A DNA stretch of 64,000 nucleotides from Oceanihabitans gracilariae. Its GTDB lineage: Bacteria > Bacteroidota > Bacteroidia > Flavobacteriales > Flavobacteriaceae. Shown here in pieces: positions 55,408 to 63,930 of this stretch. The stretch is from contig NZ_JBHULM010000001.1 of NCBI RefSeq assembly GCF_042684485.1, positions 62,001 to 126,000 of the forward strand. Direction: 5' to 3'. The translations under genes were made by a program, and so were the position numbers. The notes under the pieces are model-generated. The model was not told where the DNA came from, searched no databases, and saw only the letters and a list, made by a program, of their open reading frames with translations. The number at the start of each line of letters is the position of its first letter. Positions within the stretch are counted from its first letter, which is position 1.

Positions 55408-55776
55408 TTAAAACATCTTTGGAAAATATATAATACAACCAATTATAGAGGCTGCAATGGCAAAAATAAAGACAGCTCCAGCTGCAAGGTCTTTAATAAG
55501 GCCAATTTTGGTATGGTGTTCTGGGTGTATAAAATCTGCTATTTCTTCAATGGCAGTATTTATACCTTCTATAGCCATGATAATAGAGATACATAAAATT
55601 TGAACAATCCATTCCATAGCAGAAAGCTGGTAGTAAAACCCAAGTATGGTCATGATAATGCCAATACAAAATTGAATTTTAATACTGCTTTCTGTTGTGA
55701 TTAATAAATAGGCTCCTTTAAAAGCATACTTTATACTTTTGAGCCTATTTATTAAAAAGGAATCTTTTTTATGCAT
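55408..55776 (-). CDS. dgkA: Diacylglycerol kinase / undecaprenol kinase (DgkA family)
   Basis: A 122-residue membrane protein with three helices and the family signature EGINTAIEEIADFI...HTKIGLIKDLAAGAVF. It phosphorylates diacylglycerol or undecaprenol at the inner membrane; which one cannot be decided from sequence alone. Its ATG overlaps the stop of the upstream tpx gene by one base (TAATG on the minus strand), so the two are translated together. Confidence 0.9.
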   Translation of the reverse strand: MHKKDSFLINRLKSIKYAFKGAYLLITTESSIKIQFCIGIIMTILGFYYQLSAMEWIVQILCISIIMAIEGINTAIEEIADFIHPEHHTKIGLIKDLAAGAVFIFAIAASIIGCIIYFPKMF

Positions 55777-56273
55777 TATAAAGCTTTAAGTGCAGCTTCG
55801 TAATTTGGCTCTTCGGTGGTTTCTTGTACTTGCTCTGTATAGGTAACCGTTCCTTCTTCATCTATTACAACAACACTACGTGAATGTAAAGCCTCTAAAG
55901 GTCCAGTGGTAAAGTTTAAACCGTATGCTTTTCCAAAGCTTCCATCTTTATAATCAGAAAGGTTTATTACATTTTCTAAACCTTCTGCACCACAAAAACG
56001 TGCTTGTGCAAATGGTAAATCGTGCGAAATACATAACACTTTAGTGTTTTCTAAGCTACTTGCTTTTTCGTTAAAGGTTCTTACAGATTGTGCGCAAGTT
56101 CCAGTGTCTATACTAGGAAAAATGTTTAAAACCACTTTGCTTCCTGCAAAGTCAGATAGTGATTTAGTACCTAAATCTGTTGTTGTTAAGCTAAAGTCAG
56201 GTGCTTTGCTTCCTACTTTTGGTAATTCTCCTGAAGTATTTATTGGGTTTCCTTTTAAGGTTACTGTTGCCAT
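55776..56273 (-). CDS. tpx: Thiol peroxidase Tpx
   Basis: A 165-residue atypical 2-Cys peroxiredoxin. The peroxidatic Cys lies in FPSIDTGTCAQSVRTFNEKA near residue 60 and the resolving Cys in FAQARFCGAEGLENV near residue 94. The N-terminal VTLKGNPINTSGELPKVG is characteristic of Tpx. It removes alkyl hydroperoxides and peroxide in the cytoplasm or periplasm. It is divergent from katG, another peroxide-defence gene, across a 402-base region. Confidence 0.95.
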   Translation of the reverse strand: MATVTLKGNPINTSGELPKVGSKAPDFSLTTTDLGTKSLSDFAGSKVVLNIFPSIDTGTCAQSVRTFNEKASSLENTKVLCISHDLPFAQARFCGAEGLENVINLSDYKDGSFGKAYGLNFTTGPLEALHSRSVVVIDEEGTVTYTEQVQETTEEPNYEAALKAL

Positions 56274-56675
56274 AGTTATATGTTTTAATTAATGTATAAA
56301 ATTAAGAATAATTAGATGTTAAAACTACTTGTTTGCTTTTTTTTTGCATTTTTAGTTTTCCATGCTTAGCACTGTTATATGCTTATTTGTACTTGTTATT
56401 TGTTTTTTGGTTAGTTAGTCTCTCTAATATATAAGTGAATTTTCTTTTTAGCTAAGATGTTTATTTTTAGCTTGGTAATGTATGTTTCTTTCAGGTTAAT
56501 TCTTTCTGGATATGCCTTTTAATTTTGTTTTAATAAATCTCTTTGTTTAACTTTAAGTATGGATGATAGTTAAATCTTATGGTAAAATAAAAACAATCAA
56601 TTTTATTTATACATGTAAGATTTGCTTTAGAATTACTTTTATCAAAAATTAAACGAACTTAAAAACGATATAAAA
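56274..56675. other. 402-base divergent intergenic region between tpx and katG
   Basis: No ORF is seen. The region is very T-rich on the plus strand and should contain promoters for both peroxide-defence genes. The nearest promoter-like string is around TAAGATTTGC at 56617-56626, one base longer than the TAnnTTTG consensus. I see no clear OxyR or PerR palindrome. Confidence 0.4.
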
Positions 56676-58850
56676 ATGGATCATAACAATAATGGAGATA
56701 TTAGTCAATGCCCTTTTATGCAAGGAGCAATTACTACCACAGAAAAAACAGTAACAGATTGGTGGCCAAATACACTAAACTTAGATATTTTACACCAACA
56801 CGATACAAAAACAAATCCGTTAGGAGCAGATTTTGATTATCATGAAGAATTAAAAAAACTAGATGTGGATGCTCTTAAAAAAGATCTTCATGAGTTTATG
56901 ACAGATTCTCAAGATTGGTGGCCTGCAGATTGGGGACACTATGGAGGATTAATGATTAGAATGGCTTGGCATGCAGCAGGTTCTTATAGATTACCAGATG
57001 GACGTGGAGGAGGAGGAACAGGGAACCAACGTTTTGCTCCTTTAAACTCTTGGCCTGATAATGTAAGTTTAGATAAAGCAAGACGTTTGCTTTGGCCAAT
57101 CAAGAAAAAATATGGAAACAAAGTAAGTTGGGCAGACCTTATTATTCTTGCAGGAACAATTGCTTATGAAAGTATGGGATTAAAAACCTATGGTTTTGCA
57201 TTTGGTCGACAAGATATATGGCATCCAGAAAAAGATGTGTATTGGGGAGCAGAAAAAGAATGGTTAGCACCAAGTGATGAGCGTTATGCTAATGTTGAAA
57301 ATCCTGCTACCATGGAAAATCCTTTAGCAGCTGTACAAATGGGATTAATATATGTAAATCCAGAAGGTGTTAATGGTAAGCCAGATCCTTTAAAAACGGC
57401 TCTACAAGTAAGAGAGACGTTTAAGAGAATGGCTATGAATGACGAGGAAACGGTTGCTTTAACTGCTGGAGGACATACAGTTGGTAAAGCACACGGAAAT
57501 GGTGATGCTAGTATTTTAGGTCCTGAACCTGAAAGTGCAGGAGTAGAAGAACAAGGTTTAGGATGGTCTAATCCTACAAAATCTGGTATAGGTAGAGATA
57601 CTGTAACTAGTGGATTAGAAGGAGCTTGGACAACACACCCAACAAAATGGGATAATGGCTTTTTTGAAATGCTTTTTAATCACGAGTGGGAATTACGTAA
57701 AAGTCCTGCAGGAGCCTTGCAATGGGAACCTGTAAGTATTAAAGAAGAAGATATGCCTGTAGATGTTGAAGATTTAACTACACGTTATAATCCTATGATG
57801 ACAGATGCAGATATGGCTATGAAAATGGATCCTATTTATAAAGAGATTTCATTAAAATTTAAAAATGATTTTGATGCTTTTTCTGATGCTTTTGCACGTG
57901 CTTGGTTTAAACTAACACATCGTGATATGGGACCAAAAGACCGTTGGTTTGGCCCAGATGTACCGCAAGAAGATTTAATTTGGCAAGATCCAGTAGCTAA
58001 AGGAAATACAGATTATAATGTAGATGCTGTAAAAAATAAAATTGCAAGTACTAATTTATCTATTGCAGAACTGGTTTCTACTGCTTGGGATAGTGCTAGA
58101 ACTTATAGAGGATCTGATTTTAGAGGTGGTACAAACGGAGCACGTATTCGTTTAGAACCTCAAAAAAACTGGCAAGCTAATGAGCCAGAACAATTACAAA
58201 AAGTATTGTCTGTGTTAGAACCTATTGCGGCAGAATTTGGTATTAGCGTTGCAGATACTATTGTATTAGCAGGTAATGTTGGTGTAGAAAAAGCCATTAA
58301 AAATGCAGGGTTAAGTGTAAGCGTACCTTTTGCTCCAGGTAGAGGAGATGCTACACAAGAAATGACAGATGTAGAGTCTTTTGAGTCTTTAGAGCCTCTT
58401 GCAGATGGTTATAGAAACTTCCAGAAAAAAGAATATGTAGTTAGTCCGGAAGAAATGTTACTAGACAAAACACAGCTACTTGGTTTAACAGCAGCAGAAA
58501 TGACTGTTTTAGTAGGAGGAATGCGTGTTATGGGAACCAATTATGGAGGAACAAAACATGGTGTGTTTACAGAAAATGAAGGAGCATTAACTAATGATTT
58601 CTTTGTAAATCTTACCGATATGATTTACGAATGGAAATCTCTAGAAAACGGTATTTATGAAATTAAAAACCGTAAAACAGGAGAAGTTAAATTTACAGCA
58701 ACTCGTATAGATTTAGTATTTGGTTCTAACTCTATTTTACGCTCTTATGCAGAAGTATATGCACAAGATGACAACAAAGAAAAATTTGTAAAAGACTTTG
58801 TTGCTGTTTGGACAAAAATGATGAACGCTAATCGTTTTGATATAAAATAG
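56676..58850 (+). CDS. katG: Catalase-peroxidase KatG
   Basis: A bifunctional heme enzyme that destroys hydrogen peroxide. In the N-terminal domain the distal site is R95, W98, H99 (RMAWHAAGSYR) and the proximal His is H267 (GGHTVGKAHG). The covalent adduct residues are W98, Y226 (GLIYVNPEG) and M252 (FKRMAMNDE), all in place, so catalase activity is expected. The C-terminal duplicated domain is complete (LVGGMRVMGTNYGGTKHGVF). Length 724 is normal. There is no signal peptide. A terminator and an ankyrin-repeat gene follow. Confidence 0.97.
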   Translation: MDHNNNGDISQCPFMQGAITTTEKTVTDWWPNTLNLDILHQHDTKTNPLGADFDYHEELKKLDVDALKKDLHEFMTDSQDWWPADWGHYGGLMIRMAWHAAGSYRLPDGRGGGGTGNQRFAPLNSWPDNVSLDKARRLLWPIKKKYGNKVSWADLIILAGTIAYESMGLKTYGFAFGRQDIWHPEKDVYWGAEKEWLAPSDERYANVENPATMENPLAAVQMGLIYVNPEGVNGKPDPLKTALQVRETFKRMAMNDEETVALTAGGHTVGKAHGNGDASILGPEPESAGVEEQGLGWSNPTKSGIGRDTVTSGLEGAWTTHPTKWDNGFFEMLFNHEWELRKSPAGALQWEPVSIKEEDMPVDVEDLTTRYNPMMTDADMAMKMDPIYKEISLKFKNDFDAFSDAFARAWFKLTHRDMGPKDRWFGPDVPQEDLIWQDPVAKGNTDYNVDAVKNKIASTNLSIAELVSTAWDSARTYRGSDFRGGTNGARIRLEPQKNWQANEPEQLQKVLSVLEPIAAEFGISVADTIVLAGNVGVEKAIKNAGLSVSVPFAPGRGDATQEMTDVESFESLEPLADGYRNFQKKEYVVSPEEMLLDKTQLLGLTAAEMTVLVGGMRVMGTNYGGTKHGVFTENEGALTNDFFVNLTDMIYEWKSLENGIYEIKNRKTGEVKFTATRIDLVFGSNSILRSYAEVYAQDDNKEKFVKDFVAVWTKMMNANRFDIK

Positions 58851-58867
58851 AAAAAAGGAAAGTAATT

Positions 58868-58903
58868 AAAAAGGAATGGATTTATAAAGTTCATTCCTTT
58901 TTT
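58868..58903 (+). terminator. Terminator after katG
   Basis: AAAAAGGAATG (58868-58878) pairs with CATTCCTTTTT (58892-58902). Its position between katG and the ankyrin gene suggests attenuated read-through or a separate start for the latter. Confidence 0.8.
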
Positions 58904-58932
58904 ATGAAAAAAAAATTATAAAAGAAAAAGAA

Positions 58933-59403
58933 ATGGAAAATATAGATGCTGTTTTTGAAAGTATACGCAACCAAAATCATGCTGTTTTAAAAGCCTTATT
59001 ATCAGAAAACCCAAGATTAGCCGAAGCAAAAGACCAACGTGGTTTTACACCATTAATTTTGGCAACTTATTTTGATAACGAAGCTGCTACCAAAATATTA
59101 ATAGAAAACCAAGCACCAATAAACGATAAAGATGCTTCTGGAAACACTGCTTTAATTGGTGTAAGTTTTAAAGGAAACGTGGCTTTTGCAAAATATTTAA
59201 TTGAAAACGGAGCAGATTTAAATGCGGTGAATAATAATGGTACTACAGCGTTGGCATTTGCTACGCAATACAATAAAGTTGCTATTGTAGAATTGTTATT
59301 AGCGCATCAAGCAGATGCTACTATTAAAGATAATGAAGGAAAAATGGCTTTAGACTATGCAGAAAATAAAGGCTTTACAGAAATTGTAGCGCTTTTAAAA
59401 TAA
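58933..59403 (+). CDS. Ankyrin-repeat protein downstream of katG
   Basis: A 156-residue soluble protein made of about four ankyrin repeats (DQRGFTPLILATYFDNEAATKI, DASGNTALIGVSFKGNVAFAKY, NNNGTTALAFATQYNKVAIVE, DNEGKMALDYAENKGFTEIV). There is no signal peptide. Ankyrin proteins next to catalase genes are known, for example ankB beside katB in Pseudomonas aeruginosa, where it supports catalase activity. The same role is plausible here by context only. A terminator follows. Confidence 0.88.
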   Translation: MENIDAVFESIRNQNHAVLKALLSENPRLAEAKDQRGFTPLILATYFDNEAATKILIENQAPINDKDASGNTALIGVSFKGNVAFAKYLIENGADLNAVNNNGTTALAFATQYNKVAIVELLLAHQADATIKDNEGKMALDYAENKGFTEIVALLK

Positions 59404-59748
59404 AAAAACGCGCATAATAAAAACGGAGTTTAGGGTTAACTTGTAAAAGCTTTCTTTAAACTCCGTTTTATTTGATACAAGTACTACTTATTTAAAAGGA
59501 GTGTAATTTGTTTTAAACAAGATTAATTCAAGTTTATGGACATGTGTTTTATTCTGGTTTATAAACTTCCAATTCTTACTTATATAACTATTAGTTTTTA
59601 ATTTTTTACAATATTGAATTGATAAAGAAAGTTTGTGATGTATGCCAACAGCTGTATAGCGTGGCTTATTTGATGACATTTCCATTTTTGTATAGTAAAT
59701 TAGAAAAGTGGTAAACCTTTTCTAATTGAATAGTTAGAATTTTGCTGC
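59404..59748. other. 345-base intergenic region
   Basis: It contains the terminator at 59421-59468 and a 65-codon open frame on the minus strand (59488-59685) with no recognisable family or start signal, which I do not call as a gene. The rest should hold the promoter of the MFS gene at 59749. Confidence 0.4.
59421..59468 (+). terminator. Terminator after the ankyrin gene
   Basis: AAACGGAGTTTA (59421-59432) pairs perfectly with TAAACTCCGTTT (59457-59468) across a 24-base loop, followed by TATTTGAT. The loop is long, so efficiency is uncertain. Confidence 0.7.
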
Positions 59749-60891
59749 ATGGATAAAATATCAAACTTCGGAATTTTCACCTTGCTATTTGTTAGTAGCT
59801 TAACCATAATGGTAGGTGCTGTTATTGCTCCTTCTTTATCAGGAATTGTAGAACACAAAAACTTAGGTTTTTCGGCTAGTTGGCTTATTACATTACCATC
59901 TTTAGGTGTGGTTCTTTTTGCGCCTTTGGTTGGTAAACTTTTAAATAAATTAGGAATCCTTAAGCTGTTAAGTTTAGGACTTGTACCATATGCTTTTTTA
60001 GGTTTTTTTGGTGCATTTATTACCAATGATTATCTGTTAATTATAGATAGAATATTGTTAGGTGCTGCAACAGTAGCAGTACAAGTATCTGTAACGGCAT
60101 ATATAGCAGATTTTTTTAGCGGAGAGTCAAGAATGAAAATGATAGCTTGGCAAGGAATGTCTATAGAGTTTGGAGGTGTTTTATTTTTAGCTATAGGAGG
60201 TGTTTTAGGCGAAATGGATTGGCAATTTCCTTTTTACATTTACCTTATTGCTTTGCTGTGTTTGTTTTTAGTGGCTACCATACTACCAAAACCTAAGGGT
60301 AGAATAGAAAATAAGGATAATACAGAAACAAAAGAAAGTAAAAGTAAATTTAAAGTTAAACTCATTTTTGTGTCATCACTTTTAGCAATGATGTTATTTT
60401 TTGTAGGCTTTGTTACTTTGCCTTTATATCTACCAGAATCATTTCATTTTAGTAAATCTGAAACCGGTTATTTAATGGCTTTTATTTCGTTAATAGCTAT
60501 AATAACTGCAAGTCAAATGCCTAAAATGGTAAAAACATTTGGAGCAGGTAAAACAGTTGTTTTTGGGTTTTTATTTTTTATGTTAGGTTATTTGGTGTTG
60601 GCAGCATCCATAAGCGTACCTTTTTTAGTGCTAGCAACAATTTTTATAGGTATAGGTTTTGGGTTTACTATTCCTGTCTTAAATCATATGATTCTTGAAG
60701 CAAGCACGTTGCATAACCAAGGGAAAAACTTAGGGTTGTTTTCTATGGGTGTTTTTGGTGGTCAGTTTCTTTCTACATTTATTGAGTATTTTACCGATAA
60801 TTATACTGCAATTTATGGCATTGCAGTAGTTTTAGCTTTTATTATTGCTTGTGTAATTTATTTTATGTTTGAAAAATTATCGAAAAACTAA
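59749..60891 (+). CDS. MFS transporter
   Basis: A 380-residue inner-membrane protein with about 12 hydrophobic helices and a central cytoplasmic Lys/Glu-rich loop (PKPKGRIENKDNTETKESK). The first half has the drug-exporter-like layout (SWLITLPSLGVVLFAPLVGKLLNKLG, a motif A-like segment) and IIDRILLGAATVAVQVSVTAY. The substrate cannot be told. It is followed after 43 bases by an AraC regulator on the same strand, a likely operon partner. A multidrug or metabolite efflux role is a guess from similarity of layout. Confidence 0.85.
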   Translation: MDKISNFGIFTLLFVSSLTIMVGAVIAPSLSGIVEHKNLGFSASWLITLPSLGVVLFAPLVGKLLNKLGILKLLSLGLVPYAFLGFFGAFITNDYLLIIDRILLGAATVAVQVSVTAYIADFFSGESRMKMIAWQGMSIEFGGVLFLAIGGVLGEMDWQFPFYIYLIALLCLFLVATILPKPKGRIENKDNTETKESKSKFKVKLIFVSSLLAMMLFFVGFVTLPLYLPESFHFSKSETGYLMAFISLIAIITASQMPKMVKTFGAGKTVVFGFLFFMLGYLVLAASISVPFLVLATIFIGIGFGFTIPVLNHMILEASTLHNQGKNLGLFSMGVFGGQFLSTFIEYFTDNYTAIYGIAVVLAFIIACVIYFMFEKLSKN

Positions 60892-60934
60892 ATTTGATAA
60901 ATTCTTCCTATTTTTGAAAGATATTTATAAGTAG

Positions 60935-61690
60935 ATGAGCATAACAAGTTGGAAGAATAAAATTCAAATTATAGAAACATTTGACAGTGATTTAGAGTCG
61001 CTTTCGGGAAATTCTATGGGAATTTATTTTGAAAGTAATTCTGAAAACAATTTAACCATTTATTTTAAGCCTTTAAATGAAGTTTTTAAAAACGAAGTAT
61101 TTAAGGAAAAAGCAGGTCTTTTACTTCTTTTTGAGCGTGATCTTATTGATGAAGATGATATTGAATATGTATTAGATGTAATGTCACTTTTTAATAAATT
61201 TCCTCAATTTGTATTAACACAACAAACCGAAAAGGAGCAAATACTTAAAATTAATGATTTGCTTAAAAAGGAATATTATAGTGATGCTGTATCTTATATA
61301 ATGCTTAAAAGTTTGCTTAAGGTGTTGTTGCTACATTTAATAAGGTTTCAAAATAATAGCTTTTTAAAACAAGATTTAAGTCAAAAAAGAGTGTTTATGT
61401 TTCTAGAGTTAATGGAAATTCATTTTTTAGAAAAAACAAACACTAGTTTTTATGCAGACAAAATAGGTATTAGTAGTAAACGATTAAATCAAATTTTAAA
61501 AGAAAAACTAAACCTAACGGCAAAACAAATTATTCAGCAAAGACAAATTACCGAAGCAAAACGAAGACTCGTTAGAAGTGAAATTACCATCAAAGAATTG
61601 GCTTTTATATTAGGTTTTGATTCTATGAGTAGTTTTTCTAGGTTTTTTAAAAAGCATATAGGAGTAAGTCCTTCTGTTTTTAGACAATAA
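60935..61690 (+). CDS. AraC-family transcriptional regulator
   Basis: A 251-residue protein. The last 100 residues are the double helix-turn-helix domain: ADKIGISSKRLNQILKEKLN and TIKELAFILGFDSMSSFSRF, ending HIGVSPSVFRQ. The N-terminal 145 residues lack an obvious cupin motif and are of a type seen in other Flavobacteriia AraC regulators. It follows the MFS gene closely and probably controls it, with the inducer unknown. Confidence 0.85.
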   Translation: MSITSWKNKIQIIETFDSDLESLSGNSMGIYFESNSENNLTIYFKPLNEVFKNEVFKEKAGLLLLFERDLIDEDDIEYVLDVMSLFNKFPQFVLTQQTEKEQILKINDLLKKEYYSDAVSYIMLKSLLKVLLLHLIRFQNNSFLKQDLSQKRVFMFLELMEIHFLEKTNTSFYADKIGISSKRLNQILKEKLNLTAKQIIQQRQITEAKRRLVRSEITIKELAFILGFDSMSSFSRFFKKHIGVSPSVFRQ

Positions 61691-61798
61691 AGATGTTTGT
61701 GTTTTTTTACGTTTAATTTTTTGTCTGCTTCGCTAAGCAGTACAAGAAGTATGACACATAACAATACAATATAATTATAAGTGCATGTAAAGCATAAA

Positions 61799-61828
61799 AA
61801 AACCACTAAGCTGTAGCAAAGTGGTTTT
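61799..61828. terminator. Terminator between converging genes
   Basis: AAAACCACT (61799-61807) pairs with AGTGGTTTT (61820-61828), with GCT/AGC inside. It lies between the AraC gene and the minus-strand PfpI gene and can serve both. Its arms resemble those at 62586 and 63875. Confidence 0.7.
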
Positions 61829-61888
61829 ACCAATTTTATTTTTTCTTTATAACATATAAAACAGGTTAATAAAGAAGGAGTTAGAGTG

Positions 61889-62464
61889 TTATATTGAAAT
61901 AGTTGCTCCCATAATTTTTAAAAATTCTCTTATAAAACTTGGGTGTGCAGGCCAAGCAGGAGAGGTAACAAGGTTACCATCTACAAACACGCCATCTGCA
62001 GGAATGTCTTGAAAATGGCCACCTGCTAAGGTAACTTCTGGTCCTACAGCAGGATATGCAGTAAGTTTTTTTCCTTTTACAACATCTGCAGCTGTTAGTA
62101 TTTGAATTCCGTGACAAATAGCTGCCACAGGCTTATCTGCTTCAAAAAAATGCTGAACTATTTCAATTACTTTTTTATTTAATCTTAAATATTCAGGAGC
62201 GCGTCCTCCAGCAATAACTAAACCGTCATAATCTGTTACTTCTACAGAATCAAAACTGTAATTTAATACAAAATTATGTCCTGGTTTTTCGGTGTACGTT
62301 TGGTCTCCTTCAAAATCATGGATTGCAGTTTTAATGCTGTCTCCTTTCTTTTTGTCTGGACAAACGGTATGCACTTCATAGCCTACCATTTCAAGCATTT
62401 GAAAAGGAACCATAGTTTCATAATCTTCTGTAAAATCTCCTGTTAAGAATAGTACTTTTTTCAT
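61889..62464 (-). CDS. DJ-1/PfpI-family protein
   Basis: A 191-residue class I glutamine amidotransferase-like protein. The nucleophile elbow is AAICHGIQIL (Cys near residue 116), with DYDGLVIAGGRAPEYLR before it and LVTSPAWPAHPSFIREFLK near the end. Family members are proteases, glyoxalases or chaperones acting on damaged proteins. No signal peptide. It is a stand-alone minus-strand gene; the next minus-strand gene (PL7 lyase) has its own terminator upstream. Confidence 0.88.
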   Translation of the reverse strand: MKKVLFLTGDFTEDYETMVPFQMLEMVGYEVHTVCPDKKKGDSIKTAIHDFEGDQTYTEKPGHNFVLNYSFDSVEVTDYDGLVIAGGRAPEYLRLNKKVIEIVQHFFEADKPVAAICHGIQILTAADVVKGKKLTAYPAVGPEVTLAGGHFQDIPADGVFVDGNLVTSPAWPAHPSFIREFLKIMGATISI

Positions 62465-62585
62465 TGTTTTTTGTGTTTAATGATTGTGTTGTTTGTATTG
62501 TTACCTATTAATGTTGCTATTTTTAATATGTGGTTAAACGAATATAGTGGAAAAATCTTATAATTTCAAGGGCATTTGCCAACAA

Positions 62586-62615
62586 AAAACCACTATGTTA
62601 ATGTATAGTGGTTTT
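62586..62615 (-). terminator. Terminator after the PL7 lyase gene
   Basis: AAAACCACTA (62586-62595) pairs with TAGTGGTTTT (62606-62615); on the minus strand it is followed by a T-run. It lies 41 bases past the lyase stop. Confidence 0.82.
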
Positions 62616-62655
62616 AGGTAAATATTTATTGTAATTGGTTTAATTACAGTTTTTT

Positions 62656-63753
62656 TTAATCGTTTTTAGAGAAGTATTCTTCATTAGATACAGCAGCATC
62701 ACTTACGCTTATGCTTGCGGTTTTAAACCAAACTTCGGCATAGTTACCATCTGCATATTGTTTTTGTATATCTCCATTATGTGTTTCTGCTCCAGAACAC
62801 CAATTTTTGTTTACTTCTGGTGATTTTCCGTTGGTTTGGTTGTAAGCACCAAGCTTAAAGAAACAGCCTTCACCTGTGTATGCTTCTTTGCGTTCTACAC
62901 CATCTTGACCAATTGGTACAAATAATTTTTTTGTTTGCTCAGGTATGTCTGCTTTTGTAGCATATTCAGAAGCTATAAGGTTTTTGGTAAAGGTTTTTGT
63001 TTCATGACCTTCACTAGTAAAGGTTAAGTGCATCATACCATCTTTAACTACTACTTCATAGCTAAATTCTTCGCCTAAAGCAATACCATCTTTAGGTTCT
63101 TCTGGATAGGTGTTTTCTTCTGTGCCAACTACAGAAAAGTCGTTTCCCCAAACTGCAGAAGAATAGTCCCATCTTTTAGAATTATCATCTCCTGCTGTAT
63201 TTATTTCATAATGCCAGAATACAGATCCTTTGGTGTGTCCTGGAAACTTTTTGTAAAATATTTTAAGTGGTTCGTTCTCAAAGGCATCTGCACTATGAAT
63301 TTGTCCTACAACCACAGCGTGTGTTGCAGCTACACGAGCATCACCTGTAGCAGAAACATTCATAACCTTAAGTGTTGCTGTTAATTTATCATTAGCTGTT
63401 TTTGGGTACCATTTTTTTATTTGCGCTAATTCGGTTCTAGTATTGTTAGAGGTTCCGTGTGTGTCTCCTCCGTTAGGAGCTTTAAAAACTACCCAATTGG
63501 TGTTGTTTTCATTTACAGTATAAAAGAAATCTTTGTTTTCAAAATTATTAGCAATTCCTGCGTTGGAGCCATCTCCAAGAATTAATTTCCAATCATCAAA
63601 AAACGGAATCACATCACTTGCGTACACTTTTTTTTCTGTAGTTACTTCTTTGGCTGTTTCTGCTGGTTTGGTTTCTTTCTTACAACTATTTAATGTTGTA
63701 AAAATACTTAGTAGCACACATGTTGCTAGTGCTGTAATAGGTTGTTTAGTCAT
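62656..63753 (-). CDS. PL7-family alginate lyase, lipoprotein
   Basis: A 365-residue SPII lipoprotein (lipobox Cys at 24, LNSC). Its jelly-roll domain carries the three PL7 signatures: RTEL at 106-109, QIH at 151-153 and FFKLGAYNQ at 298-306 with the catalytic Tyr 304. PL7 enzymes cut alginate by beta-elimination. QIH rather than QVH is usually linked to guluronate-containing substrates. Anchored at the outer membrane, it would start alginate breakdown outside the cell. A GntR-like palindrome lies 92 bases upstream of its start. No SusC/SusD genes are in view, so the rest of an alginate locus may lie beyond the window end or be absent. Confidence 0.9.
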   Translation of the reverse strand: MTKQPITALATCVLLSIFTTLNSCKKETKPAETAKEVTTEKKVYASDVIPFFDDWKLILGDGSNAGIANNFENKDFFYTVNENNTNWVVFKAPNGGDTHGTSNNTRTELAQIKKWYPKTANDKLTATLKVMNVSATGDARVAATHAVVVGQIHSADAFENEPLKIFYKKFPGHTKGSVFWHYEINTAGDDNSKRWDYSSAVWGNDFSVVGTEENTYPEEPKDGIALGEEFSYEVVVKDGMMHLTFTSEGHETKTFTKNLIASEYATKADIPEQTKKLFVPIGQDGVERKEAYTGEGCFFKLGAYNQTNGKSPEVNKNWCSGAETHNGDIQKQYADGNYAEVWFKTASISVSDAAVSNEEYFSKND

Positions 63754-63844
63754 TATTAGTTAGTTTTTGTTTGTAATAAGTTTTTGCATTAGAGTGGATT
63801 ATTGTAGAAATACAATGATAATGCTTTAACTAAGTTAGAAAAAT

Positions 63845-63860
63845 AATTGGTTAACCAATT
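63845..63860. promoter_or_regulatory. Perfect 16-bp palindrome upstream of alginate lyase, candidate GntR-type operator
   Basis: AATTGGTTAACCAATT is identical on both strands. The TTGGT...ACCAA half-sites resemble operators of FadR-subfamily GntR regulators such as E. coli UxuR and ExuR (AAATTGGTATACCAATTT), which respond to hexuronates. Position about 92 bases upstream of the PL7 start fits control of uronate-polymer breakdown. Confidence 0.5.
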
Positions 63861-63874
63861 GTTTTTAACAAAAA

Positions 63875-63902
63875 AAACCACTTTGCAAGTGCAAAGTGGT
63901 TT
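63875..63902 (-). terminator. Terminator of the gene at the right edge
   Basis: AAACCACTTTGC (63875-63886) pairs perfectly with GCAAAGTGGTTT (63891-63902) around a 4-base loop; a T-run follows on the minus strand. It lies 28 bases past the stop at 63931. Confidence 0.9.
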
Positions 63903-63930
63903 TAAATACTAATTTTTCTTTTTCAATTTT

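Noticed and set aside
59488..59685. 65-codon open frame on the minus strand in the gap after the ankyrin gene
   Set aside because: No recognisable motif, no clear ribosome-binding site or promoter, and basic, unremarkable composition. It may be chance in AT-rich DNA.
61725..61740. Hairpin CTGCTT-CGCT-AAGCAG after the AraC gene as a terminator
   Set aside because: Short stem and no T-run on either strand; the hairpin at 61799-61828 is the better terminator.
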